Shown here piece after piece: positions 15,847 through 23,490 of a stretch of DNA of 64,000 nucleotides (its first letter is position 1; each line of letters opens with the position of its first letter). Origin of the DNA: Ruminococcus sp. (GTDB lineage: Bacteria > Bacillota > Clostridia > Oscillospirales > Ruminococcaceae); the NCBI GenBank assembly GCA_015066935.1, contig SVNK01000009.1, positions 24,643-88,642 of the forward strand, read 5' to 3'. Made by a program: the position numbers and the translations under genes. The notes beneath the pieces were generated by a model that was given only the letters and a program-made list of their open reading frames with translations, was not told where the DNA came from and did not search any database.

Positions 15847-16371
15847 ATGATAATGGTATCAATTATGGAAATGGACAGAAAAAAACAGCATCGTCATGCA
15901 CATGCACTTCTCAGAGAGATGCTCAGACCGTTGAATATAGAGTATTCCGATGAAACTCCCGTTGTGAAGGGTGAATATGGCAAACCGTCGCTTGCGGAGT
16001 ATCCTGATGTGCATTATAATCTTTCCCACGCCGACGGCATTGCAGCATGTATTGTAAGCCGCAGAGAATGTGGGATTGACTGTGAAAGCGTCAGAAAAAT
16101 GCGTCCGAATGTTATGAAAAGAGCGTTTTCGGAGGCTGAAAGACGTCTTGTTGAGAAAGCACCCGAGGAGAAGCGTGATTTTGTATTTACAAGGCTGTGG
16201 ACTCTGAAAGAAGCGTACGTTAAAATGAGGGGAGTCGGAATCGGATTTTCGCTCAACGAGGCAGAGTTCGACATAAAAAACGGAAGAATCATCACCAATT
16301 TAAAGGGATGTTCCTTCCGTCAGTACATTATTAAAGAAAAATATATTGTTTCGGTCTGTGAAAGCGACTGA
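15847..16371 (+). CDS. 4'-phosphopantetheinyl transferase, Sfp type
   Basis: A 174-residue enzyme moving phosphopantetheine from coenzyme A to carrier proteins. The three Sfp-family motifs are present: the HYNLSHADGIAAC substrate motif, the metal-binding CGIDCESV, and FTRLWTLKEAYVKMRGVGI with the WxxKEA signature. It is shorter than Bacillus Sfp (about 224) but complete in its motifs, like other single-domain AcpT/HetI-like forms. Ribosome site AAGG precedes the ATG at 15847; a GTG at 15838 and later ATGs are alternatives. No polyketide or nonribosomal peptide genes are nearby, so the carrier protein is unknown. Converges with the PBP gene with three bases between. Confidence 0.88.
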   Translation: MIMVSIMEMDRKKQHRHAHALLREMLRPLNIEYSDETPVVKGEYGKPSLAEYPDVHYNLSHADGIAACIVSRRECGIDCESVRKMRPNVMKRAFSEAERRLVEKAPEEKRDFVFTRLWTLKEAYVKMRGVGIGFSLNEAEFDIKNGRIITNLKGCSFRQYIIKEKYIVSVCESD

Positions 16372-16374
16372 ATA

Positions 16375-17835
16375 TCAGCCTGCAAGAATGTTCAGAGCAC
16401 CGCCGTAAATCTGTGCGGAATCGCTTGCGAAAGAGAATCCGTGTGCGATAGGGTTCTGAAGCTCCATAATGACTGTGTATGAACCGTCGTAATTATCGTA
16501 ATCGCACTTGTCGCTGCCGTCGTCGCCGTCCTTTTTGAGACAGCCTGTGATGTAGAGGAAGTCTCCCTCCCATGTTTCGGCGGTACCTGTTTTGGCGTAG
16601 AGGGTGTAGCCGGACGGAGTTGTTATTCCGAGATTTGCCGCTACATTTTTCATGCCGTCGAGAAGATTGGGGCGGAGATTCTCGGGAATTGACGCAATGA
16701 CATCATGCGGAGTACTTCCCTTGCCTGTGATTTTTTCGGGGTCATTTGTGTCAACAGTGTTTTTAAGTACGAAAGGTCTTACCATGTCTCCGAAAGCTGC
16801 TTCACGTCCGAGAGCCGCAAGGTACAGCGGACACGTGAGCAGGTATGACTGACCAAAAGCTGTTCTGCGGAGGTCGTCGGGACAATAAATCTCGATATTA
16901 TTTTCAAGTGTACCGAAATCGCACTGAATATCCGTACCGAAGTGGAACATTTCGTTGAGGTCGGCGAGGACGGCTTCCGTACCGATCTGATCGAATGCCT
17001 TTGCGAAGAAGATATTGCTTGAATTCACGAATGCGGAGGAAAGTGACCTTTCCATAGGGTAATTGAAGTTGGTATCGTGGTCCCAGTTGACGATTGAGGT
17101 ATCCTCAAAGACCCACGTTCCCTCGTCATGCAGGGACGTGATTCCGTGCTTGTCGGCAATGACCTCCGACATAATCTTGAAGCACGAGCCGGGCTGGTAA
17201 TTCTGGAATGCCTTGTTTCCGCAGTCTCCCCATGCAAGCTTCTCGTCGTATGTCTGGACAGCAACGGCATTGGGGTCATATGACGGGTAGGAAACCTGAG
17301 CCATAACAGAGCCGTCATTTCTCATAACCACGATAGTGCCGTCGAGGTTGACGCTCTGCATATATTCATAAATACGCTTCTGGACATCGGCGTCGATTGT
17401 TATTTGTATGGACTGCCCGATTTCTTCGGAGCCGTTTACGGGAGCAGGATTCTTGACAGTAAGCAGGTCGTTGAAGGTTTTGTCGTAGCCGTCGGACATT
17501 TCTGTTATAACATTTGCAAAGGGAACGGCATATTCTGCGGTATAGATTCGTTTGCTGCCGTTTTCGGGACTCGAATAGGAGAGAAGTCTGCCTTTAACGT
17601 CGTAGATATTGCCTCTGTACTGAACTTTTTTCGTCACATCTGATGTTGCGGCTTCTGTAGTTTCAGTGGAAATCGGGACGGTGGTATCTTCTGTTGAGTA
17701 TTCGGACTCTATCGTATTCTGAGGCGGAAACGTATTCGGCGGAGGAAGCTCTCTTGAGGTGCTGACCGATGAGCATGAACAAAGTGTGAGTGATAATGTC
17801 GCAAGAGAGACGGCAGTTATTTTTCTGGTATTCAT
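16375..17835 (-). CDS. Penicillin-binding transpeptidase lipoprotein (class B-like)
   Basis: A 486-residue protein starting at the ATG at 17835, with AAAGGAT upstream. The frame extends another 70 codons upstream but includes the terminator region. Residues 1-21 form a lipoprotein-type signal ending LCSC (lipid Cys21). A Thr/Glu-rich linker follows, then a short dimerisation-like region and the transpeptidase domain with SCFK (SxxK active serine), SSN and KTGTAE motifs. It should crosslink peptidoglycan or act as a beta-lactam target. Being a lipoprotein rather than membrane-helix anchored is unusual for class B PBPs but known in some Clostridia. Whether it is essential cannot be inferred. 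Confidence 0.88.
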   Translation of the reverse strand: MNTRKITAVSLATLSLTLCSCSSVSTSRELPPPNTFPPQNTIESEYSTEDTTVPISTETTEAATSDVTKKVQYRGNIYDVKGRLLSYSSPENGSKRIYTAEYAVPFANVITEMSDGYDKTFNDLLTVKNPAPVNGSEEIGQSIQITIDADVQKRIYEYMQSVNLDGTIVVMRNDGSVMAQVSYPSYDPNAVAVQTYDEKLAWGDCGNKAFQNYQPGSCFKIMSEVIADKHGITSLHDEGTWVFEDTSIVNWDHDTNFNYPMERSLSSAFVNSSNIFFAKAFDQIGTEAVLADLNEMFHFGTDIQCDFGTLENNIEIYCPDDLRRTAFGQSYLLTCPLYLAALGREAAFGDMVRPFVLKNTVDTNDPEKITGKGSTPHDVIASIPENLRPNLLDGMKNVAANLGITTPSGYTLYAKTGTAETWEGDFLYITGCLKKDGDDGSDKCDYDNYDGSYTVIMELQNPIAHGFSFASDSAQIYGGALNILAG

Positions 17836-17868
17836 ATGAAATCCTTTCATGTGTATGAGTGTTGATTC

Positions 17869-17898
17869 AATTATAGCAAAAAATCCCCGTAACCGCAA
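17869..17898 (-). promoter_or_regulatory. PBP promoter inside the preceding terminator
   Basis: On the minus strand TTGCGG (17898-17893), 17-base spacer, TATAAT (17874-17869). The -35 and spacer coincide with the terminator hairpin at 17878-17916. Confidence 0.5.
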
Positions 17899-17916
17899 GG
17901 ATTTCGGGGATTTTTT
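17878..17916. terminator. Terminator between the beta-CASP and PBP genes
   Basis: AAAAAATCCCCG (17878-17889) pairs with CGGGGATTTTTT (17905-17916), loop of 15 bases. T runs on either strand make it usable in both directions. Confidence 0.88.
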
Positions 17917-17947
17917 AACGGAATTGTAAATATTGAGGAGCAGACGA

Positions 17948-19546
17948 TTAAAGTGCCCAGTCGTCGCAGAGGATATTGATAGCTTCAGCAAGCTTGCGCA
18001 TATCGGCATTTGTACGTCCTTCCGACTTCTGGATAAGACGTGCAAGACGGTCGGAAGCGGTGATGAGGTCGTTGTAGTAGACGTTCATATTTGAACCGCT
18101 GTTCTTTTTCTTGGGAATCGGGATAGGTTCAGCATCGACGGTGATAACACCCTCTGCAATATCGAACTCTGCACCGCTGTAGGGAGCGTATGCGTCAGCA
18201 CCAAGCTCGTCCTTAAGCTTTTGTGTGAAACTTTTGGCGGACTCGTCGTCGCCATGAACAACGAAGTATTTCTTAACTCCGCCGATAGCCTTTGCCCAGT
18301 TGATAAGCCCCTTTGCGTCGGCATGACCGCTTACACCGGGTAGCTGTTTAATCTGAGCCGCAACATTTACTGTTTCGCCGAAAAGCTTTACACGTTTTGC
18401 ACCGTTGATAAGGTTTCTGCCGAGTGTATTTCCTGCCTGATAGCCCACGAAAAGAATGGTATTCTGGGGTTTCCAGAGGTTATGTTTGAGGTGGTGCTTG
18501 ATACGTCCTGCCTCGCACATACCGCTTGCGGAGATGATTACCTTGGGACGGTTATCGTTGTTTATTGCCTTTGATTCGTCGCTGCTTACAGCTCTGATGA
18601 GTCCCTCGAAGGAAATCGGGTTGATTCCTTTGCGGACGTATTCAAGAGCTTCTTCGTCGTAGCAGCTTTCACGGTTGCTGATAAAAATATCGGTAGCCTC
18701 GATAGCAAGGGGACTGTCTACATAAACGGGGAATCCGTCATGACCCTTGAGGAGTTTTTCGTCCTTGATACGGCGGATGAAGTAGAGCATTTCCTGAGTT
18801 CTGCCGACTGCAAACGACGGAATAATAACACTTCCGCCTCTGTCGAAGGTAGTCTGGAGAACCTCTGTAAGTGCTGTAACGTAGTCAGTGGGACGGTCGT
18901 GGAAGCGGTTGCCGTAGGTTGATTCCATAATGACATAGTCGGCATTTTCGATATACTGAGGGTCACGCAGGAGAGGCTGTTCTGTATTGCCGATATCTCC
19001 CGAGAATACAAGCGATTTTGTAACGCCGTTTTCGGTGATTTTTACGATAATGCTTGATGAACCGAGAAGATGACCTGCGTCCCTGAAAACTGCGGAGACA
19101 CCTTCGCAGATTTCAACTTCCTTGTCATATGCGTGGGGGACGAAAAGACTGATGGCACCGAGAGCGTCGTCCATAGTATAAAGCGGCTCATATTCTTTTT
19201 CACCACGACGTTTTGCCTTACGGCTTCTCCATTCTGCTTCGAATTCCTGAATATGGGCACTGTCACGAAGCATTACGTTGCAGAGATTTGCAGTTGCTTC
19301 GGTGGAGTGTATTTCACCTTTGAAGCCGCCTGCGAAGAGCAGTGGGAGCATTCCTGAGTGGTCGATATGAGCGTGTGTAAGCAGAACAAAATCAATATTT
19401 CCCGGAGCTGTGGGAATCTGGACGTTTTCGAACAAATCCTCACCCTGCTGCATACCGAAGTCAACAAGGAACTTCTTTCCGCAGGCCTCGATATAGGTAC
19501 AGCTTCCTGTAACCTCATGAGTAGCACCGATAAAAGTCATTTTCAT
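17948..19546 (-). CDS. MBL-fold beta-CASP RNA-type hydrolase
   Basis: A 532-residue metallo-beta-lactamase/beta-CASP protein. Zinc motif HAHIDH at residues 58-63, the later ligand AGHLLGS, motif B-like SGDIGNTEQPLL, a beta-CASP core (IPSFAVGRTQEML, SASGMCEAGRIKHHL) and the C-terminal SGHAD and VVHGD motifs are intact. These proteins (Ysh1/YmdB-like group, often called RNA metallo-hydrolases) act in RNA processing. It is longer than the typical 450-470 residues because of a C-terminal extension of about 60 residues. AAGGAGG precedes the ATG. Single-gene unit. Substrate unknown. Confidence 0.9.
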   Translation of the reverse strand: MKMTFIGATHEVTGSCTYIEACGKKFLVDFGMQQGEDLFENVQIPTAPGNIDFVLLTHAHIDHSGMLPLLFAGGFKGEIHSTEATANLCNVMLRDSAHIQEFEAEWRSRKAKRRGEKEYEPLYTMDDALGAISLFVPHAYDKEVEICEGVSAVFRDAGHLLGSSSIIVKITENGVTKSLVFSGDIGNTEQPLLRDPQYIENADYVIMESTYGNRFHDRPTDYVTALTEVLQTTFDRGGSVIIPSFAVGRTQEMLYFIRRIKDEKLLKGHDGFPVYVDSPLAIEATDIFISNRESCYDEEALEYVRKGINPISFEGLIRAVSSDESKAINNDNRPKVIISASGMCEAGRIKHHLKHNLWKPQNTILFVGYQAGNTLGRNLINGAKRVKLFGETVNVAAQIKQLPGVSGHADAKGLINWAKAIGGVKKYFVVHGDDESAKSFTQKLKDELGADAYAPYSGAEFDIAEGVITVDAEPIPIPKKKNSGSNMNVYYNDLITASDRLARLIQKSEGRTNADMRKLAEAINILCDDWAL

Positions 19547-19944
19547 AAAAAATACCTCCTTATATGTTTGACGTAATATTTGAAATTTGTAAAATAGTCC
19601 TGTTAAATAAATAACTGCATATTTTAATTAATGTCAGCTCATCAATGAATGTGATGCGCAAATTCCTCATATTATAAAGAATTTGTGCACCTCGAACGAA
19701 GTTCGGGGCAATAACCGCCTGACGGCGGTTATTGAGGACACATTAATTATAACATATTACGTTTGTTTTGTCCAGAATTTTGTGCGAATTCACACAAAAC
19801 TTTCACATAAATGCCGAAGCGCAGTCTGCGAGTCCTTATACAGCGAGGTTTTTTGAAAAAAACTGTTGAAAAATTTTACAGGTTGTGGTATAATGTTAAG
19901 GAGTATTTAATGTCAGCGGGCTAAGCCTGCGGATTGGAGATAGT
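19547..19944. promoter_or_regulatory. Intergenic control region with Rex-like box, hairpin and plus-strand promoter
   Basis: No real gene is seen. It holds a perfect inverted repeat CAATAACCGCC/GGCGGTTATTG (19709-19719, 19724-19734), next to a second weaker hairpin (CCTCGAAC/GTTCGGGG). It also holds an 18-bp palindromic site TTGTG-N8-CACAA (19780-19797) and a promoter TTGAAA (19866-19871), 17 bases, TATAAT (19889-19894) for the plus-strand operon. Confidence 0.65.
19910..19924 (+). CDS. Candidate four-codon leader peptide
   Basis: ATG TCA GCG GGC TAA (MSAG) with AAGGAG six bases upstream. It lies in the transcript just before the membrane-protein gene. GCGGGC/GCCTGC (19916-19930) forms a small hairpin over its end. 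It could be a translated leader, or chance. Confidence 0.3.
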   Translation: MSAG

Positions 19945-20340
19945 ATGAATTTTTCTGATGCTTTTTTAACGCTTTTACAGCAGACCACAGTCGAAAAGCC
20001 TTCGCTTTTCCCGTTTCCGTTTCCGATGCATCTGACGCTTGTATGTCTTGGTGCGGCGTTTTTTGTATACAGATATACTGTGCAGAAGCGTCCGAATCAG
20101 ATGCTCATGGCAATCGCAATGATTATTTCGCTGGCGGTATGGCTTTCCGAAAGTCGTGTTCTTTACTATGCAGTCGGCGTAATGGAACTTGTTCTGCTTG
20201 TTTCTTGCTTCGTCACTTCGCTGATTTTCAAGCCTGTTGATGAATCCGACACAGCTGATTCCGATGAAAAAACTGATTCAGAGGAAAAGACTCCTGTCGT
20301 GGCAGAAGAGAAAGCCGATGTTTCGGACGAGGAGGAATGA
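19945..20340 (+). CDS. Hypothetical membrane protein with acidic tail
   Basis: A 131-residue protein with three hydrophobic segments (about residues 28-45, 50-67, 73-95) and a strongly acidic C-terminal tail (DESDTADSDEKTDSEEKT...). No known domain was recognised. A GGAG site precedes the ATG at 19945. The stop overlaps the start of the dehydrogenase gene by four bases (ATGA), so they form one transcript. Its role is unknown; the tail suggests a cytoplasmic charged domain. Confidence 0.7.
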   Translation: MNFSDAFLTLLQQTTVEKPSLFPFPFPMHLTLVCLGAAFFVYRYTVQKRPNQMLMAIAMIISLAVWLSESRVLYYAVGVMELVLLVSCFVTSLIFKPVDESDTADSDEKTDSEEKTPVVAEEKADVSDEEE

Positions 20341-21293
20341 GCTTGAAAATTGCTGTTCTTGACTGGGCTACAGTTACAGCCGACGGCGATATTTCTCCCG
20401 ATTGTCTTTCTAAACTCGGTGAGGTTTCGATATATCCTCTTACCTCTCCCGATGAGACAATTGAACATATCGGCGATGCGGATGTTGTTCTCTGCAATAA
20501 GGTGCTGATTACACGTGAGGTTATGGACAATTGTCCGAATCTCCGCTATGTAGGACTCTTTGCAACAGGCTTCAACAATGTTGATATTGAATATGCCGCA
20601 AAGAAAGGCATTGCGGTCTGCAATGCGGGACAGTATTCGACAGATGCCGTTGCTCAGCAGACCTTCGCCTATATTCTGGACTATTTCAGCCGTGTAAGAG
20701 ACTACGACAGACTCGTTAAGGAAGGAAAATGGGAGAATTCTCCGACATTTTCGTATTTTCCGCTTAAAATAAGTGAGCTTGCAGGCAAAACGCTCTCCGT
20801 TGTAGGATTCGGCTCGATAGGACGCAGAGTTGCACAGCTTGGTGCGGCATTCGGAATGAATGTTGTCGTTGCTGTGAGAAGAACTCCCGAAAACTGTCCG
20901 TATGAGATTACGGATATACCGACAGCCGCTGCAAAAGCAGATGTGCTGACGTTTCACTGTCCGCTTACCGAACAGACAAAGGGTGTAATCAGCCGTGAAC
21001 TGCTCAGGACAATGAAATCATCAGCAGTCCTTATCAATACGGCAAGAGGCGGTATCGCTGATGAATCTGCTGTTGCGGAGGCTCTTGAAAAGCGACGGAT
21101 TGCCGCATATTATGCCGATGTTCTTGAAAAGGAACCGATGAGTCCGTCAACGCCTCTCAAAAACGCTCCGAACTGCGTTATAACACCGCATACGGCGTGG
21201 GCTGCACAGGAAACAAGACACAGACTTATGGGAATTGTCTGCGGCTGCGTAAAGGCGTGGATGCAGGGAAGTCCCGTGAATAAGGTGAACTGA
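20337..21293 (+). CDS. D-2-hydroxyacid dehydrogenase
   Basis: A 318-residue NAD-dependent dehydrogenase of the D-isomer-specific family. Visible are the substrate-side motif FATGFNNVDIEYA, the nucleotide-binding VVGFGSIGRRVAQLGAAFG, the catalytic Arg in INTARGGIADE, the Glu in DVLEKEPM, and the His in TPHTAWAA. It resembles glycerate/hydroxypyruvate-type enzymes (GxGxxG followed by VRRT suggests an NADP preference is possible). The substrate is not determined. Coupled to the upstream membrane-protein gene and followed by proB and proA. Confidence 0.88.
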   Translation: MSLKIAVLDWATVTADGDISPDCLSKLGEVSIYPLTSPDETIEHIGDADVVLCNKVLITREVMDNCPNLRYVGLFATGFNNVDIEYAAKKGIAVCNAGQYSTDAVAQQTFAYILDYFSRVRDYDRLVKEGKWENSPTFSYFPLKISELAGKTLSVVGFGSIGRRVAQLGAAFGMNVVVAVRRTPENCPYEITDIPTAAAKADVLTFHCPLTEQTKGVISRELLRTMKSSAVLINTARGGIADESAVAEALEKRRIAAYYADVLEKEPMSPSTPLKNAPNCVITPHTAWAAQETRHRLMGIVCGCVKAWMQGSPVNKVN

Positions 21294-21348
21294 ACGGGCG
21301 AAGTGAAGAACTTTCCCTTATATACAATTACAGTTAAGGATGAATAAT

Positions 21349-22152
21349 ATGAGAAATATCTCGGAGAAAAAACGTATCGTTATCAAGCTTGGCACGTCAA
21401 CGCTTGCCCATAAAACAGGTAAGCTCAATATCCGCAGAATGACAAACCTTGTGAGGGTCATTTCCGATCTTCACAATTCCGGACGTGAAATAATCATGGT
21501 ATCTTCCGGAGCTGTCGGACTCGGAACGGGAAAGCTCGGACTTGCGGAAAAGCCGAAGGAAACACGTATGAAACAGGCTGTTGCGGCTATCGGTCAGTGC
21601 GAGCTGATGCATATCTACGACGATATGTTTGAAAAATACAGCGTGACGGTCGCACAGATTCTCCTCACAAAGACCATTATCAATAACCCCAACCACTGCA
21701 GCAATTTCCGCAGTACTGTGGAAACCCTCGTAGGTATGGGCGTTATCCCGATTGTAAATGAGAATGATACAATTGCTATTGATGAGCTGGAGCTTGAAAT
21801 CGGAGAAAATGATTCTCTTTCCGCACTCGTTGCAAGTCTGTCAAATGCCGATCTTCTGCTGATTCTCTCGGATATTGACGGTCTTTACGATGATGACCCG
21901 CATACAAATCCCGATGCAAAACCGATTTCCGTCGTTGAGGAGATTACTCCCGAAATCGAGCGTGTTGCAGGCGGTGCAGGAACATCTCTTGGAACAGGCG
22001 GAATGTCCACAAAGATAAACGCCGCCAAGATTGCTGCAGAAGCAGGAATCGACATGGTAATAATGAACGGCCGTAATCCCGAACTCCTTTATGACCTTTT
22101 CGAGGATAAGGATATAGGTACGATATTTAAGGCGTCACATCATAAGAATTAA
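21349..22152 (+). CDS. proB: Glutamate 5-kinase ProB (short form)
   Basis: A 267-residue amino acid kinase catalysing the first step of proline synthesis (gamma-glutamyl phosphate). The N-terminal KLGTSTLAHKTGKLN, the VSSGAVGLGTGKLGL glycine-rich loop and the ENDTIAIDELE substrate motif are intact. The C-terminal PUA domain of the E. coli enzyme (367 residues) is absent, as in other short forms. The ATG at 21349 has AAGGA eight bases upstream and is preferred over the ATG at 21340. Operon with proA. Confidence 0.93.
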   Translation: MRNISEKKRIVIKLGTSTLAHKTGKLNIRRMTNLVRVISDLHNSGREIIMVSSGAVGLGTGKLGLAEKPKETRMKQAVAAIGQCELMHIYDDMFEKYSVTVAQILLTKTIINNPNHCSNFRSTVETLVGMGVIPIVNENDTIAIDELELEIGENDSLSALVASLSNADLLLILSDIDGLYDDDPHTNPDAKPISVVEEITPEIERVAGGAGTSLGTGGMSTKINAAKIAAEAGIDMVIMNGRNPELLYDLFEDKDIGTIFKASHHKN

Positions 22153-22170
22153 TTAAAAAGGGTGAATGAA

Positions 22171-23418
22171 ATGAGCTATACAGAAGAACTCGGACAGCGT
22201 GCAAAGGCAGTGGAAAGTGCGGTTGCAGCAGCCTCCACAACACAGAAGAACAAGGCACTTGCGGCTATTTCGGCAGCTCTCATTGCAAATACGGAGCTTA
22301 TAATTGCTGAAAATGCAAAGGATATGGCTGCGGCAAAGGAAAACGGAATTTCCGAATCGCTTCAGGACCGTCTGCGTCTTGACGAGAGCCGTATTGCAGG
22401 CATTGCAAAGGGTGTTGATGAGCTTATCGCTCTTAACGACCCCATCGGAGAAATAATTGAGGGAATCACCCGTCCCAACGGCATGAGAATTGCCAAGACA
22501 CGTGTTCCGCTGGGTGTAATCGGAATAATTTACGAGTCACGTCCGAATGTTACGGTTGATGCAGCGGCACTCTGTCTGAAAGCAGGAAACGTGGTAATTC
22601 TCAAGGGCGGAAAAGAGGCAATCAATTCAAATATCTGTCTCGGAAGAATTATGCGTGAAGCCATTGCAAGCACGGGTATGCCTGCCGATGCGGTTCAGGT
22701 TGTGGAGAACACCTCCCGTGAGACAACCAATGAGCTTATGCGTCTCAATAAATATCTTGACGTTCTTATCCCGAGAGGCAGCGGCAGACTCATTCAGGCT
22801 GTACTGAATACCGCAACTGTTCCCGTTATTGAAACAGGAGTCGGAAACTGTCATGTTTACGTTGACTCATCAGCCGACCTTGAAATGGCGGTTGATATTG
22901 CGGATAACGGCAAAACTCAGCGTCCGTCGGTGTGCAACGCTATCGAGAATCTCCTTGTGCATAAGGACTGTGCGGATAAGTTCCTGCCCATGATTGCCGA
23001 GCGATTCAAGGCTCATTCGGTTAAAATCTACGGCTGCGACAGAACAATCGCAATTCTCGGAGAAGGCATTGAAAAGGCTACCGAACAGGAGTATGCAACG
23101 GAATTCCTTGATTATGTGATTTCCGTGAAGGTCGTTGATGATATTGACGAAGCTGTTGCTCATATTGCAAAGTACGGCACAAAACATTCCGAGTGTATTG
23201 TTACTGAGTCGCTTGCCAATGCGGAGAAATTCCAGCGTTACGTTGATGCGGCAGCTGTTTATGTGAACGCTTCAACACGCTTTACTGACGGCGGAGAGTT
23301 CGGACTTGGTGCAGAAATAGGCATTTCCACACAGAAGCTCCATGCAAGAGGTCCTATGGGACTCAGAGAGCTTACTACCGTGAAGTATCTTATCAACGGA
23401 AACGGTCAGATAAGATAA
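22171..23418 (+). CDS. proA: Gamma-glutamyl phosphate reductase ProA
   Basis: A 415-residue NADPH-dependent enzyme giving glutamate semialdehyde in proline synthesis. It has the typical LGVIGIIYESRPNVTVDAA segment, the catalytic cysteine in QRPSVCNAIENLL, and GAEIGISTQKLHARGPMGL near the C-terminus. The start with AAGGG upstream is the ATG at 22171 (a GTG at 22162 is the alternative). It follows proB by 18 bases. Length normal; key residues intact. Confidence 0.95.
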   Translation: MSYTEELGQRAKAVESAVAAASTTQKNKALAAISAALIANTELIIAENAKDMAAAKENGISESLQDRLRLDESRIAGIAKGVDELIALNDPIGEIIEGITRPNGMRIAKTRVPLGVIGIIYESRPNVTVDAAALCLKAGNVVILKGGKEAINSNICLGRIMREAIASTGMPADAVQVVENTSRETTNELMRLNKYLDVLIPRGSGRLIQAVLNTATVPVIETGVGNCHVYVDSSADLEMAVDIADNGKTQRPSVCNAIENLLVHKDCADKFLPMIAERFKAHSVKIYGCDRTIAILGEGIEKATEQEYATEFLDYVISVKVVDDIDEAVAHIAKYGTKHSECIVTESLANAEKFQRYVDAAAVYVNASTRFTDGGEFGLGAEIGISTQKLHARGPMGLRELTTVKYLINGNGQIR

Positions 23419-23490
23419 ACGGCAGAATACAGAGATAAAATACCGGAAAAAACCGGCATATATAAACTGATTTGATTTTTGGAGGTCGAA

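Noticed and set aside
17836..18045. 70-codon N-terminal extension of the PBP
   Set aside because: It runs through the terminator and promoter region; the lipoprotein signal begins at 17835.
19910..19944. A riboswitch before the membrane-dehydrogenase operon
   Set aside because: The only structure is one short hairpin over the mini-frame; no recognisable aptamer.
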